Both the position numbers and the translations under genes were made by a program. From positions 1-35,783 of the forward strand of contig NZ_NFKS01000031.1 in assembly GCF_002160515.1 (NCBI RefSeq): 35,783 nucleotides of DNA. Direction: 5' to 3'. Shown here piece by piece: positions 16,114-25,617 of this stretch. Positions within the stretch are counted from its first letter, which is position 1. Every line of letters begins with the position of its first letter. The stretch comes from Anaeromassilibacillus sp. An172 (GTDB lineage Bacteria > Bacillota > Clostridia > Oscillospirales > Acutalibacteraceae). Below the pieces are notes generated by a model. That model did no database searches. It saw only the letters and a list, made by a program, of their open reading frames with translations, and was not told the DNA's origin.

Positions 16114-18290
16114 TTATACTTTTATTAAATTTAAATCAAACACTACAAAGTCTTGTTTTATGAGCGGGATTGGAATTCCTATTTGTGTGAGTTCGTCGCC
16201 GCCGTATATTTTATTGGTGTTTAAATCACGGTAGTCCCATTCTTTACACAAACCATAAATTGGAAAGACTGCGTGTGACGAGAGTGGATTATATAATTTT
16301 TGGAATATTACAGCATGACATTTTGTTTTGTCTTTGCTTACAGTCATCCATGAGGTGTGATTGTTATCTGGACTATTGCCGTGGTAAAAGGTTCCGGTCA
16401 TTGAGCATTCTCTTTGTTCTTTATATCTTTTAATTTGCTCTGAGATATCGCTTAGCTCTTCTTTTGAACATTTTGTCAGGTCAAGCTCGTACCCTAAATT
16501 AAACAGTTTACAAATTTGATATCTTGTATCAAGGGGAGTGGTGCGGCCTGTCTGATGATTGGGAGTTATGCTTACATGAGCGCACATGACTGAGGATATA
16601 TCAAGCTAAAGCCGTTTTGAATTTGGACACGGTCACATGCGTCAGTGTTATCACTTGTCCAGTTCTGCGGAAAATATCTGAGCATTCCTGCATCGAAGCG
16701 GCAGCCTCCGCTGGAACAGCCCTCAAAAAGGACATTTGGATAAGCAGATGTAGTCTCGTTCAGAACTCTGTAAAAGCCGAGTATATATCTGTGAGCGGTT
16801 TCGCTTTGGCGCTCGTATGGAAGAGCAGAAGAATATACATCAGTAAATGGTCTGTTCATATCCCATTTAATATAGTCGATTTTTCCGTCGCTTAAGTAAT
16901 CATTCAGCATACTAATCAAATATTCCTGAACTTCATTTTGACCTAAATCAAGGAGATATTCATGGCGTCCCTTTAGTGGTTCGTATCCTGGAACGTTCAG
17001 TATCCAGTTTGGATGTTCAATATAAATTGAACAGTCAGGACTTACAGCTTCCGGTTCAAACCACTGTCCGAATTTCAGTCCTATTGAATGTATCAAATCC
17101 GATACATATTGAATTCCTCCGGGAAGCTTTTCTTCATTGCATACCCATTCTCCCATAGATGAATGACTGTCATTGCCCTTTCTGAACCATCCGTCATCCA
17201 AAACAAATAATTCAATTCCAAGTTCCTTTGCAAGTGTCGCCTGCTTTTTTATTTTTTCAAGATTTACATCATAATACATGGCTTCCCATGAATTTAATAA
17301 GATTGGACGAATTTTATTTTTCCAAGAGCAAGGTATTATATGGTTCTGAATAAAATTATGAAAATTATTACTCATTCCGTTAAGTCCTTCGTCGCTGTAG
17401 TTGAGGACAGCTTCGGGGGTTATAAAGGATTCGCCCTGAGAAAGTGTCCAGTTAAATTCATCGGGATTTATACCGATTTGTACTCTTATTTGACCAAAGG
17501 AATCCATTTCAGCGGCGGCTGAGAAATTGCCGCTGTAGATAAGCTGAAATCCGTAGACTTCGCCTGATGATTCATCGGTTCCGGGCTGAAGCAATGCATA
17601 GAAGGGCTGGTGTCTTGGACTGCTGGAACCGTAACCGCTGTTTATACGCTGTATTCCTTGATGAAGGGGGAAACGGTTTATATTTGCTTCTTTTGCGTGA
17701 CATCCGTAAAGAGATAAAAACTCGTATTGTTTTGCAGGAAGCTCAAGAGATAGGCTCTGTGCGTTTTCTATGTGAATGGTAGAGTTACCGACATTTTCTA
17801 TGTGTTGATGTCTTGTAATTATATTTATATTCTTAAATATTGTGTAGTAGAGATATACCTTAACGCCGGAAATACTGTCGAGGCATACAACTTCAAGTGT
17901 TTCGCTTTCATCTTTATTGTCGTATGACATTGGCAGTGATTTTTCCTGCGGTTTGTGGTCTAATATTTGCCAGCTGTGAAATTTAAGGTCTATTACAGCG
18001 GCTCCGCTTGGGCCTGCCACCGTAAGGGCGGGCAGACGGTAGTCGCCACGCCCTGGTGTAGGATACTCAAAAGTGAGGTCATCAAAATATATATTTTGAT
18101 TTTTTTCCGGATACTCTATAGTATAGCTGCGTTTAAATGGTATCAAGGTATTTGAGCTGTGCCAAGCTCTTATAGACTTGCCAAAATATCTGTGGATAAG
18201 ATATTTATTATCTAATATTTCCATTACGTAGCTGATTTTCCCATTTGTAATATGGACTATAGAATTATCGGAACTAAGTGTTATACTCAT
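16114..18290 (-). pseudogene. GH36 alpha-galactosidase, frameshifted copy
   Basis: This enzyme removes terminal alpha-galactose from melibiose or raffinose-type sugars in the cytoplasm. Reading from 18290, the first 572 residues carry the supersandwich domain and the barrel, including nucleophile motif IKWDMNR and acid/base motif SDNTDA. The frame then breaks at about 16580-16590: IYPQSC runs into a stop, while MCAHVSITP and the rest of the C-terminal domain continue in another frame to 16114. Compared with the intact gene at 29838, about four bases are missing at the break. The two copies are clearly homologous along their whole length. Both catalytic residues lie before the break, but the C-terminal 150 residues are lost. 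It begins with an ATGA overlap on the PTS gene. Confidence 0.88.
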
Positions 18291-19692
18291 GCGTGTTTCT
18301 CCATTTTTGAATTAAAGCCAAAGAAGTATGTGAGCAAAAATGCAACTGCAAAGGCAACAAGGTTTACAAGAATATAGAATGGAAGCTGTTCGTTGAGGTA
18401 AAGCAGTGTGCCTGGAATACCTGTAATTGACATACCTGTTGCTTTCAAGCCGATGATTGAAGCAAGGAAACCGCCGCAGCCGCCGCCAATCACAGCCATA
18501 ATAAATGGTTTTACAAATCTAAGGTTAACGCCGAATACTGCAGGTTCGGTAATTCCCAAAAGTGCGGAAAGGCAAGATGGATAAGCAACCTGTTTTGTCT
18601 TTATTTATACTGCTTTCAATGCTACAGCCAATACTGCGCCTGCCTGAGAAACGTTTCCGCATGTGCCTATTGGGTTGAGATAGTTCCAGCCGTCGTTGGC
18701 AAGCATACTGATTTCAAGGAAATTAAGGATATGATGAATACCGAAAATTCCAAGGAGCTGTCCGAAACTGCCGTATATTAAACCACCTATACCGAGTGGG
18801 AGGGTGAGAAGTGTTTCAACAGCATAGAGAACATAATTTTCTACTGTGTGGAGAATTGGGCCGAGAACGAACAGAGCCAAAACTATTCCAACAAGAAGAG
18901 TTAAAAACGGTGTGAGGATAAGATCCAATGAATCAGGGATTCTTTTTCTAAGCCATTTTTCAAATTTTGCACCTATGATACCTGTTACAAAGGCTGGAAG
19001 AACTGAACCCTGATATCCTGCTACATTGAGAAATCCAAAGAATACCAAAGGCTCTGCTGCGCCTGAACCTACGTCATATGCGCTGGGCAGGCTTCCACTT
19101 ACCAGCATCAAACCTAAAACAATTCCGATAACAGGACTTCCTCCGAAGTTTTTAAATGTTGACCAGCATACAAGAGCGGGGAGGAAAGCAAACGCTGTAT
19201 CAGTTAAAATATGAGTGAATATAAGCAGTTGGTTGGGAATATCTGACGGAGTTAATCCGAAAACACCGAGAACCGCTTCCTGAGTGAGCAAACCACGCAA
19301 GCCCATGAACAAACCTGTAGCAACCAAAACAGGAATAATCGGAACAAAAACATCGGAAAACATTCTGATAGCTCGCTGGAACTTATTTCCGTATGTAGTC
19401 TTTTTGTCTTCTTTGTCTTAACCGGAGCAGATACTTCGGCAGCCTTGCCGAGCTCTGACATTGTTGCGTCGTATACACGATTTACCAAACCTGTGCCCAA
19501 GATAATTTGATACTGACCGGCGTTAAAAAACGAACCTTTAACACTTTCAAGATTTTCAATATCATCTACTTTAATTTTTTCTTTGTCGTGCACGATAATT
19601 CTGAGTCTGGTAGCACAATGCTGAACCGATGATATATTTTACTTTCCTCCAACTAATTGGATAATTTGTTTAGCCAATTCCTTTTCTGACAT
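18287..19692 (-). pseudogene. PTS EIIBC (sucrose / glucoside family), degenerate
   Basis: This was a sugar phosphotransferase membrane component of about 468 residues. The start at 19692 has AAGGAGGT upstream. The EIIB domain reads ELAKQIIQLVGGK, then an in-frame TAA at codon 18 (19639-19641), then NISSVQHCATRLRI, which contains the phosphorylation cysteine. At about 19360-19425, in the linker, the frame shifts. The EIIC part continues to a second in-frame TAA at 18605-18607, then resumes in the same frame with IKTKQVAYPS and the conserved GITEPAVFGVNLRF. The intact paralogue at 32334 has Glu and a serine at the two stop positions. Three separate lesions mean a dead gene, not an artefact. No EIIA domain is present. 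Confidence 0.9.
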
Positions 19693-19712
19693 GATAGTAC
19701 CTCCTTCTATTT

Positions 19713-20693
19713 TTAAACGGTGAGAATTTCATTTAACTGCACCGAACTATACAAACCTGCACCCTCAATGCATAATGATAATACATCTGTTTTTGGGAAT
19801 ATTCTGGAGCTCAAAACGTCTTGACCTCCGTTTATAAATATTTCAAGACTTGAGTTGTCACTCCAAATCTCTATATTTTCAAAAGATTCAAGATTAAAAA
19901 GACGAATTTCTTCTGACTCAGATACCCAGCTGTTTCTTGCAAATAGGCCTGTTTTGTTTTCTGAGTTGTATTCAAAACGCCATTCATCACTGTGGATTTT
20001 TATTTGTTTGGCTCTCTGACAATCTTTTAAATCAACTGATAGATGAAAGCATCTGCTTATGTTTGAGAAAATAATTTTTTCACCATCAATGTTTCCTTGA
20101 ATACTCTGACCAAGCAGCTCATAAAGTTCCTTAACCGGACGTTGTATCAGATGTCCGTTTTTAAATAGAACCTCACGGGGCATAGTCAAACAATGAATTC
20201 TCGGTTCGTTTTTTGAAAAGATTTCTTCCTGTGTTTCATCCATTCGTGACATCCAGCCAATTAAAACTCGCCGTCCGTCAGGGGTTTCCATTGTCTGTGG
20301 TGAATAAAAGTCAAATCCTTTATCAACGGTTTGATAGTTGTTATCCAGATCGCTGTCTTCAAGCTTTGAAAAATCACTATGCAGCTTTGTTATTTTAAAT
20401 AAAGCCACAGAATCAACTACTTTGTCGGCTTCGTTATCACGGTGCTGAGGACAGTAGAGTAAAATGCCTGTATTGTCTATTTCAAAGTAATCAGGACATT
20501 CAACCATTTGCCATTCTTCGGTTTTTGCCAAAAGACCGTTCATTTCCCAAAGTTTTCCGTCTTTAGAATTTAAAAGAACTATACCGCCCTTTCCGTTATC
20601 ACGCTGGGCACCTATCAGCATAAAATAATTTCCATTTTTTCCGGGGATAATTCTTGGGTCACGAAAATGCTGAGTATATCCCTTAGGTGTTTA
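19713..20693 (-). pseudogene. GH32 sucrose-6-phosphate hydrolase, 5'-truncated
   Basis: Only the C-terminal two-thirds of a GH32 hydrolase remain. The fragment includes YTQHFRDPRII with the RDP motif (about 20655-20663) and MVECPDYFEID with the acid/base glutamate of the ECPD motif. The C-terminal beta-sandwich follows, including NSSLEIFINGG. Going upstream, the same frame meets TAA at 20691-20693. Beyond it I cannot recognise the N-terminal WxNDPNG nucleophile region before the terminator hairpin at 20766. So roughly the first 40 percent of the gene, including the nucleophile, is absent. It ends 20 bases before the PTS start, and the three genes formed one sucrose/alpha-galactoside operon. 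Confidence 0.85.
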
Positions 20694-20765
20694 GAAAGAC
20701 ATATTCGGTTTCTCCAACTGAATATCGCCATAAATCAAAGGAAACCCAATTAAACATTTAATGAT

Positions 20766-20806
20766 AAAAATACGCTGTTATCTATTTAAGTGACAGTGTA
20801 TTTTTA
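20766..20806 (+). terminator. Bidirectional terminator-like hairpin
   Basis: AAAATACGCTGT (20767-20778) pairs with ACAGTGTATTTT (20793-20804, one G-T pair) and is flanked by A and T runs on both sides. It marks the end of the truncated hydrolase and probably served a gene now lost on its right or left. Confidence 0.65.
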
Positions 20807-20910
20807 TTTGAAGCTTTAATGGATTTGTGATTGAGTTACAGAGAGAACAGGAATTTTTATGTATACTATGCAAGTATATTTGTGTTAGTATGATAAATTG
20901 GAGGTTTATA

Positions 20911-21123
20911 ATGGTTAATGTAAAAAGAAAGCAGAGAAAAGCTTTTGTTTCAACAGAACAATGCGTTGCTTGCGGCTGCTGCGTGAAAGTTTGTCCCCTG
21001 CATGCAATTTCTGTTCCGAAGGGAATTACAGCTGTGGTGGACATAACAAAATGTGTGGGATGCGGAAAATGCGCAAAGGAATGTCCTGCGTCTGTTATTG
21101 AAATTCAGGAGGTGCAGCCATGA
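20911..21123 (+). CDS. Ferredoxin-like protein with two 4Fe-4S clusters
   Basis: This 70-residue electron carrier starts at the ATG at 20911, 8 bases after TTGGAGG; an upstream in-frame start is less likely. Two cysteine sets are visible: CVACGCCVKVCP and CVGCGKCAKECP, each giving CxxCxxCxxxCP, the pattern of 2[4Fe-4S] ferredoxins. A short basic N-terminal stretch (VKRKQRKAF) is unusual and may dock it to the membrane or to its partner. It overlaps the next gene by four bases (ATGA), a membrane protein with further cysteine motifs, so the two likely form one electron-transfer unit. Confidence 0.9.
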   Translation: MVNVKRKQRKAFVSTEQCVACGCCVKVCPLHAISVPKGITAVVDITKCVGCGKCAKECPASVIEIQEVQP

Positions 21124-21692
21124 AGAAAAAATGGTACGATTATTTGTGGATTGCATCGCTTTTATATTTGATTCTTGGATTTTTCAATATACTTTTTGCA
21201 TGGCTTGGCTTGCTATGTTTTTTCATTCCTCTGATTATCTCAGTTGTTCAGAAAAACAAGGGATATTGTAACAGGTACTGCGGAAGAGGACAGCTGTTTT
21301 CTTTAGTTGGAGGACGATTTGGATTATCACGCAAAAAGGATATTCCTAAATGGATGAAGAGTAAGTGGTTTAGATATGGATTTTTAATATTCTTCTTTGC
21401 AATGTTTTTCTTGATGCTTTGGAACACTTATTTAGTGTTTTCTGGAGCTACAGGACTAAAGCAGACCGTTACTCTTCTGTGGACATTTAAGCTTCCATGG
21501 CATTGGGCATATCATGGAACGATTTTACATCCCGGTGTTGCACAATTCGCTTTTGGATTTTACAGTGTAATGCTTACTTCCACTATACTTGGTTTTGTTA
21601 CAATGATACTTTTTAAACCTCGCAGCTGGTGTGTCTATTGCCCGATGGGTACAATGACACAGCTGATTTGCAAAGCACGAAATAAGGAGTAA
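21120..21692 (+). CDS. NapH/CcoG-like membrane 4Fe-4S protein
   Basis: Integral membrane iron-sulfur protein of 190 residues with four hydrophobic segments (about 8-26, 27-44, 80-103 and 135-158). The motif GYCNRYCGRGQLFSLVGG in the loop after segment two and the motif WCVYCPMGTMTQ after segment four match the NapH/NosR/CcoG group, in which such CxxxCxxG and CxxCPxG motifs flank membrane helices. Family members pass electrons between quinols or flavoproteins and ferredoxins. It has GGAGGTG upstream and overlaps the ferredoxin gene. The extra C-terminal 2[4Fe-4S] domain of NapH is missing here and is supplied as the separate upstream protein. Confidence 0.8.
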   Translation: MKKKWYDYLWIASLLYLILGFFNILFAWLGLLCFFIPLIISVVQKNKGYCNRYCGRGQLFSLVGGRFGLSRKKDIPKWMKSKWFRYGFLIFFFAMFFLMLWNTYLVFSGATGLKQTVTLLWTFKLPWHWAYHGTILHPGVAQFAFGFYSVMLTSTILGFVTMILFKPRSWCVYCPMGTMTQLICKARNKE

Positions 21693-21697
21693 TTTAT

Positions 21698-22087
21698 ATG
21701 AGAAAAATAATTGCGCTTATGCTTGGAATGGTTATTTTCCTAACAGGATGTGCATCTCAGAATACAGACGGTACTTATAAGCAGATTACAGTTGATAAAG
21801 CTGTTGAAATAATGAATGAGGAAACCGACTATATTATTTTGGATGTTCGTACCCAAGGTGAGTACGAATCAGGACACATTCCGGGAGCTATTTGTATTCC
21901 TAATGAATCAATAGGAGATGAACAGCCGGAACTTTTGCCGGATAAGAACCAGTTAATTTTAGTTTATTGTCGAAGCGGAAACAGAAGCAAACAGGCAGCT
22001 CAGAAATTATCACAAATGGGATATACAAATATAATGGAATTTGGAGGCATCAACGATTGGCAGGGAGAAACAGAAACCGGCAGTTGA
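21698..22087 (+). CDS. Rhodanese-domain lipoprotein
   Basis: This 129-residue protein has a lipoprotein signal: a basic start, a hydrophobic run and the lipobox LTGC with Cys18 as the lipidated residue. A rhodanese domain follows (about 30-125) with the typical YIILDVRTQGEYESGHIPGA and an active-site loop VYCRSGNRS, whose cysteine would carry persulfide sulfur. It is anchored on the outer face of the membrane. It lies six bases after the NapH-like gene and shares its transcript. The set suggests extracytoplasmic sulfur transfer coupled to membrane electron flow, which is inference. Confidence 0.9.
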   Translation: MRKIIALMLGMVIFLTGCASQNTDGTYKQITVDKAVEIMNEETDYIILDVRTQGEYESGHIPGAICIPNESIGDEQPELLPDKNQLILVYCRSGNRSKQAAQKLSQMGYTNIMEFGGINDWQGETETGS

Positions 22088-22147
22088 TGTATATAACAAT
22101 AATATTAAATAGTATAAAATTATAAGTTTAAAGAAACAGATTTAAAA

Positions 22148-22183
22148 AATGCCATAGCTTAATTTTTAGCTGTGGCATTTTTA
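22148..22183 (+). terminator. Terminator of the ferredoxin-rhodanese operon
   Basis: AATGCCATAGCT (22148-22159) pairs with AGCTGTGGCATT (22168-22179, one G-T pair), followed by TTTATTA. Confidence 0.88.
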
Positions 22184-22360
22184 TTATGTTTTTTATAATG
22201 AAAACAAAAATAAACTATCACATAATATAAATATTATATGTATTATAGAGAAAATATATATTTATTTTTATGTTTTTGTTTAAAGTTTATGGGCGTAATG
22301 CTGGGTTATACAAGGATTTTAGTTGAAAATTTTGTAATATATCACATAATTTGAAATTTT

Positions 22361-22380
22361 ACCTTACAATTTTGTAAGGT
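22361..22380. promoter_or_regulatory. Perfect palindrome upstream of the kinase/regulator operon
   Basis: ACCTTACAA-TT-TTGTAAGGT is a perfect 9+2+9 inverted repeat. A -10-like TACAAT lies at 22406-22411, with no good -35, so the palindrome would be centred about 45-50 bases before the start of transcription, a common place for an activator. The remaining sequence from 22184 to 22360 is AT-rich and I see no gene in it. The OmpR-type regulator encoded downstream is the obvious candidate to bind, though such regulators usually prefer direct repeats. Confidence 0.5.
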
Positions 22381-22451
22381 TCGCAGTTTGGGGCAATATT
22401 TGTGATACAATAGAAGTGTAAAATACACAATGGGGAAAGGAAGCTGTTGTT

Positions 22452-24398
22452 ATGGAGTTGAGGAAATTAAATCAAAAACTATTTAGATGTCTTTTGCCTA
22501 TTTCTATTGTAATTTTGAGCATGATGCTGTTGCAGTCATTTTTTTCGCAAAGATATGTTTCATTGCAGGCTTTAGAGCCGAATGATGGAGTATTGGATAT
22601 AAGGGGTATTGATTTTTCGGATGAAGTATATCATCTCGTTAATAGTTGGGATTTTTACCCCGAAAAGCTGTATATTTATGAAGATTTTAAAAATGGAACG
22701 GTGAAAGAAAAAGCAGATAGCGGTGTTTCTGCCGATGATTATGGTTATGGAACTTATCATTTGAAAATATTGGCAGAGCCAAATCAATATTACACACTTT
22801 GCAGTTTTTCTATAGATTACGCAACACTTGTATATGTAAACGGAGCGGAAGTTGTATCCTATGGAAAAATAGCGGATAATGCTGAGGACTTTGTGCCTCA
22901 GGGAGGTTATATGACGGTGCCGATGGCATCTGACGAAAACGGAGAAATTGACATTATCTATCAGTATGGAAACTACGTTCATAATGAAGGCGGATTTATA
23001 CAGACAACCTATATTTCAACTCCTCAGAATATGGAGGAATTCAAAGCTGCCAACGACCTTACATCCCTTACGATAAGCGGCGGTCTTGTGATGCTGATGC
23101 TTTACTTTTTAATGAGTGCTGCGGTTCTTCGCAAAGGAAATTTCCTATGCTTGGCTTTCTGCTGTTTGCTAATGGCGCTGAGAGATCAAAACTTTTACAG
23201 TAGTCATTTACTGCCGCCGGATACATCATGGTATATAGTGTATAGATTGTTTATTATAATTGTAATGTTAATGCCGGTTTCACTGCTTTTGTTGTTGAAG
23301 TTTCTGTATCATGATGCGACAAAGAATTGGCCGCTGTACATTTACCTAGGTATTGCTGCTGTTGCGGTTATTTTGATAAGCGTAATTCCTACACAGAACC
23401 TGGTTTTAATATCTACATCGGTTTATTATTTGTCTATTCCTTATTTGCTTTATTTGATTTATGGTGTTACACGTCACTATATAAAATTACGTAGGCTTAA
23501 AACGGCTGACATTCTGGTACTTGCAGGTTTCCTGATTCTTTTAGTCAGCATGCTGTACGAAGCACTTTTGACTAATCAAAGAGCATCAGTTGCTCACTAT
23601 GGTGCAGCTGCTTACGGTATGATAAGTTTTGTTTTTCTCAATGCTTCGGCAATCAATCTTCAGATTCAGGAAAGAGAATTTGCACTTATTGAGAGCCGCA
23701 GCAGAAGCGAAATGCTTGAAAAGATGAACAGACTGAATATGGATTTCCTTCATAAGGTTGCCCATGAACTTAAAACGCCGCTTACGGTTATTTCCGGATA
23801 TGCACAGCTTACCGGTATACAGATTGCCGCTGACAGAATAAATGAAGAAACACCTAATAATTTAAGGACAATTCAGTATGAAGCACAGCGACTTGCCAAT
23901 ATGGTAACAAGGCTTATGGAATATTCTTATGGAAGAACTTCGGAAGTTGCTTTCAGCTGTATTAACGTATCGGAATTATTGGAGAATGTCAGAGCTATTG
24001 CTGTACCTATGTGTCTGAAAAATCGTAACGCAGTAAAGATTTCTGAAAATGAATGTTCTGATATACACGGAAGCTTTGAAATGATGCTTCAGGTATTTAC
24101 AAATTTAATTGTAAACGCAAGTAAAGGCACAACTAACGGAACTATAACTATAAGTGCATCCGACAATGAAATGGACGAATTTGTGGTATTCCGTGTGCAG
24201 GATACGGGTAAAGGTATCTCACCGGAAGTTCTTCCTCATATATTTGAACAGGGATTCAGCGGAAGCGGAAGCAGCGGACTTGGTTTGACAATATGCCGTG
24301 AAGTAGTGGATGCTCATGGAGGAAAAATCTGGGTAGAAAAAACAGGCCCTGACGGTACTGTATTTGCATTTACGATTTTAAAGGAGGAAGTTAAATGA
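22452..24398 (+). CDS. 7TMR-DISM-type sensor histidine kinase
   Basis: This membrane sensor kinase of 648 residues starts at the ATG at 22452 after GGGAAAGGAAG. A first membrane segment (about 12-32) is followed by a 170-residue extracytoplasmic domain of jelly-roll character (about 33-205, with GTYHLKILAEPNQYYTL). A block of seven hydrophobic segments (about 205-410) is the 7TMR-DISM arrangement. HisKA follows with His438 in VAHELKTPLT. The HATPase domain has N box NLIVNASKG, VQDTGKGIS and GLGLTICREVV. The extracellular domain probably binds a carbohydrate-like or other small ligand. The stop codon overlaps the next start (ATGA), so the regulator downstream is its partner. Confidence 0.92.
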   Translation: MELRKLNQKLFRCLLPISIVILSMMLLQSFFSQRYVSLQALEPNDGVLDIRGIDFSDEVYHLVNSWDFYPEKLYIYEDFKNGTVKEKADSGVSADDYGYGTYHLKILAEPNQYYTLCSFSIDYATLVYVNGAEVVSYGKIADNAEDFVPQGGYMTVPMASDENGEIDIIYQYGNYVHNEGGFIQTTYISTPQNMEEFKAANDLTSLTISGGLVMLMLYFLMSAAVLRKGNFLCLAFCCLLMALRDQNFYSSHLLPPDTSWYIVYRLFIIIVMLMPVSLLLLLKFLYHDATKNWPLYIYLGIAAVAVILISVIPTQNLVLISTSVYYLSIPYLLYLIYGVTRHYIKLRRLKTADILVLAGFLILLVSMLYEALLTNQRASVAHYGAAAYGMISFVFLNASAINLQIQEREFALIESRSRSEMLEKMNRLNMDFLHKVAHELKTPLTVISGYAQLTGIQIAADRINEETPNNLRTIQYEAQRLANMVTRLMEYSYGRTSEVAFSCINVSELLENVRAIAVPMCLKNRNAVKISENECSDIHGSFEMMLQVFTNLIVNASKGTTNGTITISASDNEMDEFVVFRVQDTGKGISPEVLPHIFEQGFSGSGSSGLGLTICREVVDAHGGKIWVEKTGPDGTVFAFTILKEEVK

Positions 24399-25063
24399 GT
24401 ACAATTTTACTTGTAGAAGACAATCCGCATATTATAAAAATAAACTCTGAGCTTCTGAAACTGCGTGGATATGATGTACTTCAGGCGGAAACTATAGCAA
24501 AAGCAAAAGACCAACTTCGCTGGCATAATGTGGACTTGATAGTGCTTGATATTATTTTACCTGACGGAAGCGGTTTGGATTTATGCCGAGAGCTGAAAGC
24601 TCATCTTAATATACCGATTTTGTTTTTGACTGCCCTCGGTGAAAACCAGGATGTAGTTGACGGACTTCGTGCAGGCGGTGATGATTATTTAGCAAAACCT
24701 TATGACTTTGAAGTGCTGATTGCAAGAATAGAAGCACGTCTGCGTTCTGCCGCTGATGTTCACAGATACTTTTTATATGGTTGTTTGAAGCTCGATACAG
24801 TATCGCTTACCGGATATGTAAAGAATGTGGATATTCAGTTGACTCAGAAAGAATTTTCCGTATTGTTGATTTTGGCAAAGAATGCAGAACGCAAGGTTAC
24901 CCAGAGTGAGTTGATGCGAGAAGTGTGGGGAGAAGAGTCTGACAAAGAAAATAGAGCATTGTGGACATTGATTTCAAGACTTAGAAAAAAACTGAATAGT
25001 GAAGTCTCACGTCTTGAAATTTCCTCACTAAGAGGCGGAGGATATTTGCTTGAACAGCTTTAA
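24395..25063 (+). CDS. OmpR/PhoB-family response regulator
   Basis: DNA-binding response regulator of 222 residues, normal for the family. Receiver domain residues 1-118 contain the acidic pair EDN near the start, phospho-acceptor Asp52 in LIVLDIILPDG, and KPYD with the conserved lysine. A C-terminal winged helix (about 128-222) shows TQKEFSVLLILAKN, and ends with RGGGYLLEQL. AAGGAGG precedes the ATG, which overlaps the kinase stop by four bases. It is the output partner of the upstream kinase; its target genes are not evident from the window. Confidence 0.95.
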   Translation: MSTILLVEDNPHIIKINSELLKLRGYDVLQAETIAKAKDQLRWHNVDLIVLDIILPDGSGLDLCRELKAHLNIPILFLTALGENQDVVDGLRAGGDDYLAKPYDFEVLIARIEARLRSAADVHRYFLYGCLKLDTVSLTGYVKNVDIQLTQKEFSVLLILAKNAERKVTQSELMREVWGEESDKENRALWTLISRLRKKLNSEVSRLEISSLRGGGYLLEQL

Positions 25064-25098
25064 AACTTGTATTTGGTAAAAGAAAAATATTTGTATAA

Positions 25099-25141
25099 AA
25101 AACCTTCAAAGTGGAGAAAAGCCTCTTTGAAGGTTTTTGTT
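25099..25141 (+). terminator. Terminator of the two-component operon
   Basis: A 13-base perfect stem (25099-25111 with 25125-25137) is followed by TGTTTTATT, 35 bases after the regulator stop. Confidence 0.9.
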
Positions 25142-25288
25142 TTATTAAAAAGAAAAAAGTGATTTTATGTAGTCTGATGGATTATTTTATTTTTTTAATG
25201 GAAATAATGTAAGGAATATTTCATAAGAACAGTCGCTCTATACAATTCTTAGAAAATATATAATAATATTAGTAAAAAGAGGGAGGCA

Positions 25289-25579
25289 ATGCAGAATATG
25301 GATGTAAGCAGTATAAAGTGCGAATATTTAAACGGCGCTTACAATGAACTTGCAAATTTGCTTGGGATTGAAGCGGTGTTAAAAATACATGCGGCTTATA
25401 GAGGACAGCAGATTACTTTCCCGGTTCAACTTTTCAGTAAGGATTTTTTGAGAAAACAGATTGTAGAGGAGTATAACGGCAGTAACATAAAACAACTTGC
25501 AACGAAATACGGCTACAGTGAAAAATGGATCAGAAAAATCCTTAAAAGCAGTTTAGAAGATGAAAAATGTGGTCAATAG
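25289..25579 (+). CDS. Mor-family transcription activator-like protein (copy 1)
   Basis: Small DNA-binding protein of 96 residues that resembles the Mu Mor/C activator family as found stand-alone in Clostridia. The N-terminal part (about 15-50) has ELANLLGIEAVLKIHAAYRGQQITFPVQL. The C-terminal helix-turn-helix (about 60-88) is IKQLATKYGYSEKWIRKIL. The paralogue at 27359 shares the same YRGQQIT-PVQLF and EYNG-NIK-LATK-GYSEKWIRKI blocks. GGGAGG sits only two bases before this ATG; a second in-frame ATG at 25298 has 11 bases of spacing, so the start is uncertain by three codons. Likely regulates the following membrane and PH-SHOCT genes, which is inference from position. Confidence 0.85.
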   Translation: MQNMDVSSIKCEYLNGAYNELANLLGIEAVLKIHAAYRGQQITFPVQLFSKDFLRKQIVEEYNGSNIKQLATKYGYSEKWIRKILKSSLEDEKCGQ

Positions 25580-25617
25580 ATTCCACTTTAAATATTTTTA
25601 ATAAGGAGGTGGCTTAA

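Noticed and set aside
16580-16590. Programmed frameshift in the alpha-galactosidase
   Set aside because: No slippery run or stimulating hairpin is evident, about four bases are missing relative to the intact copy, and both upstream operon genes are also broken, so decay is simpler.
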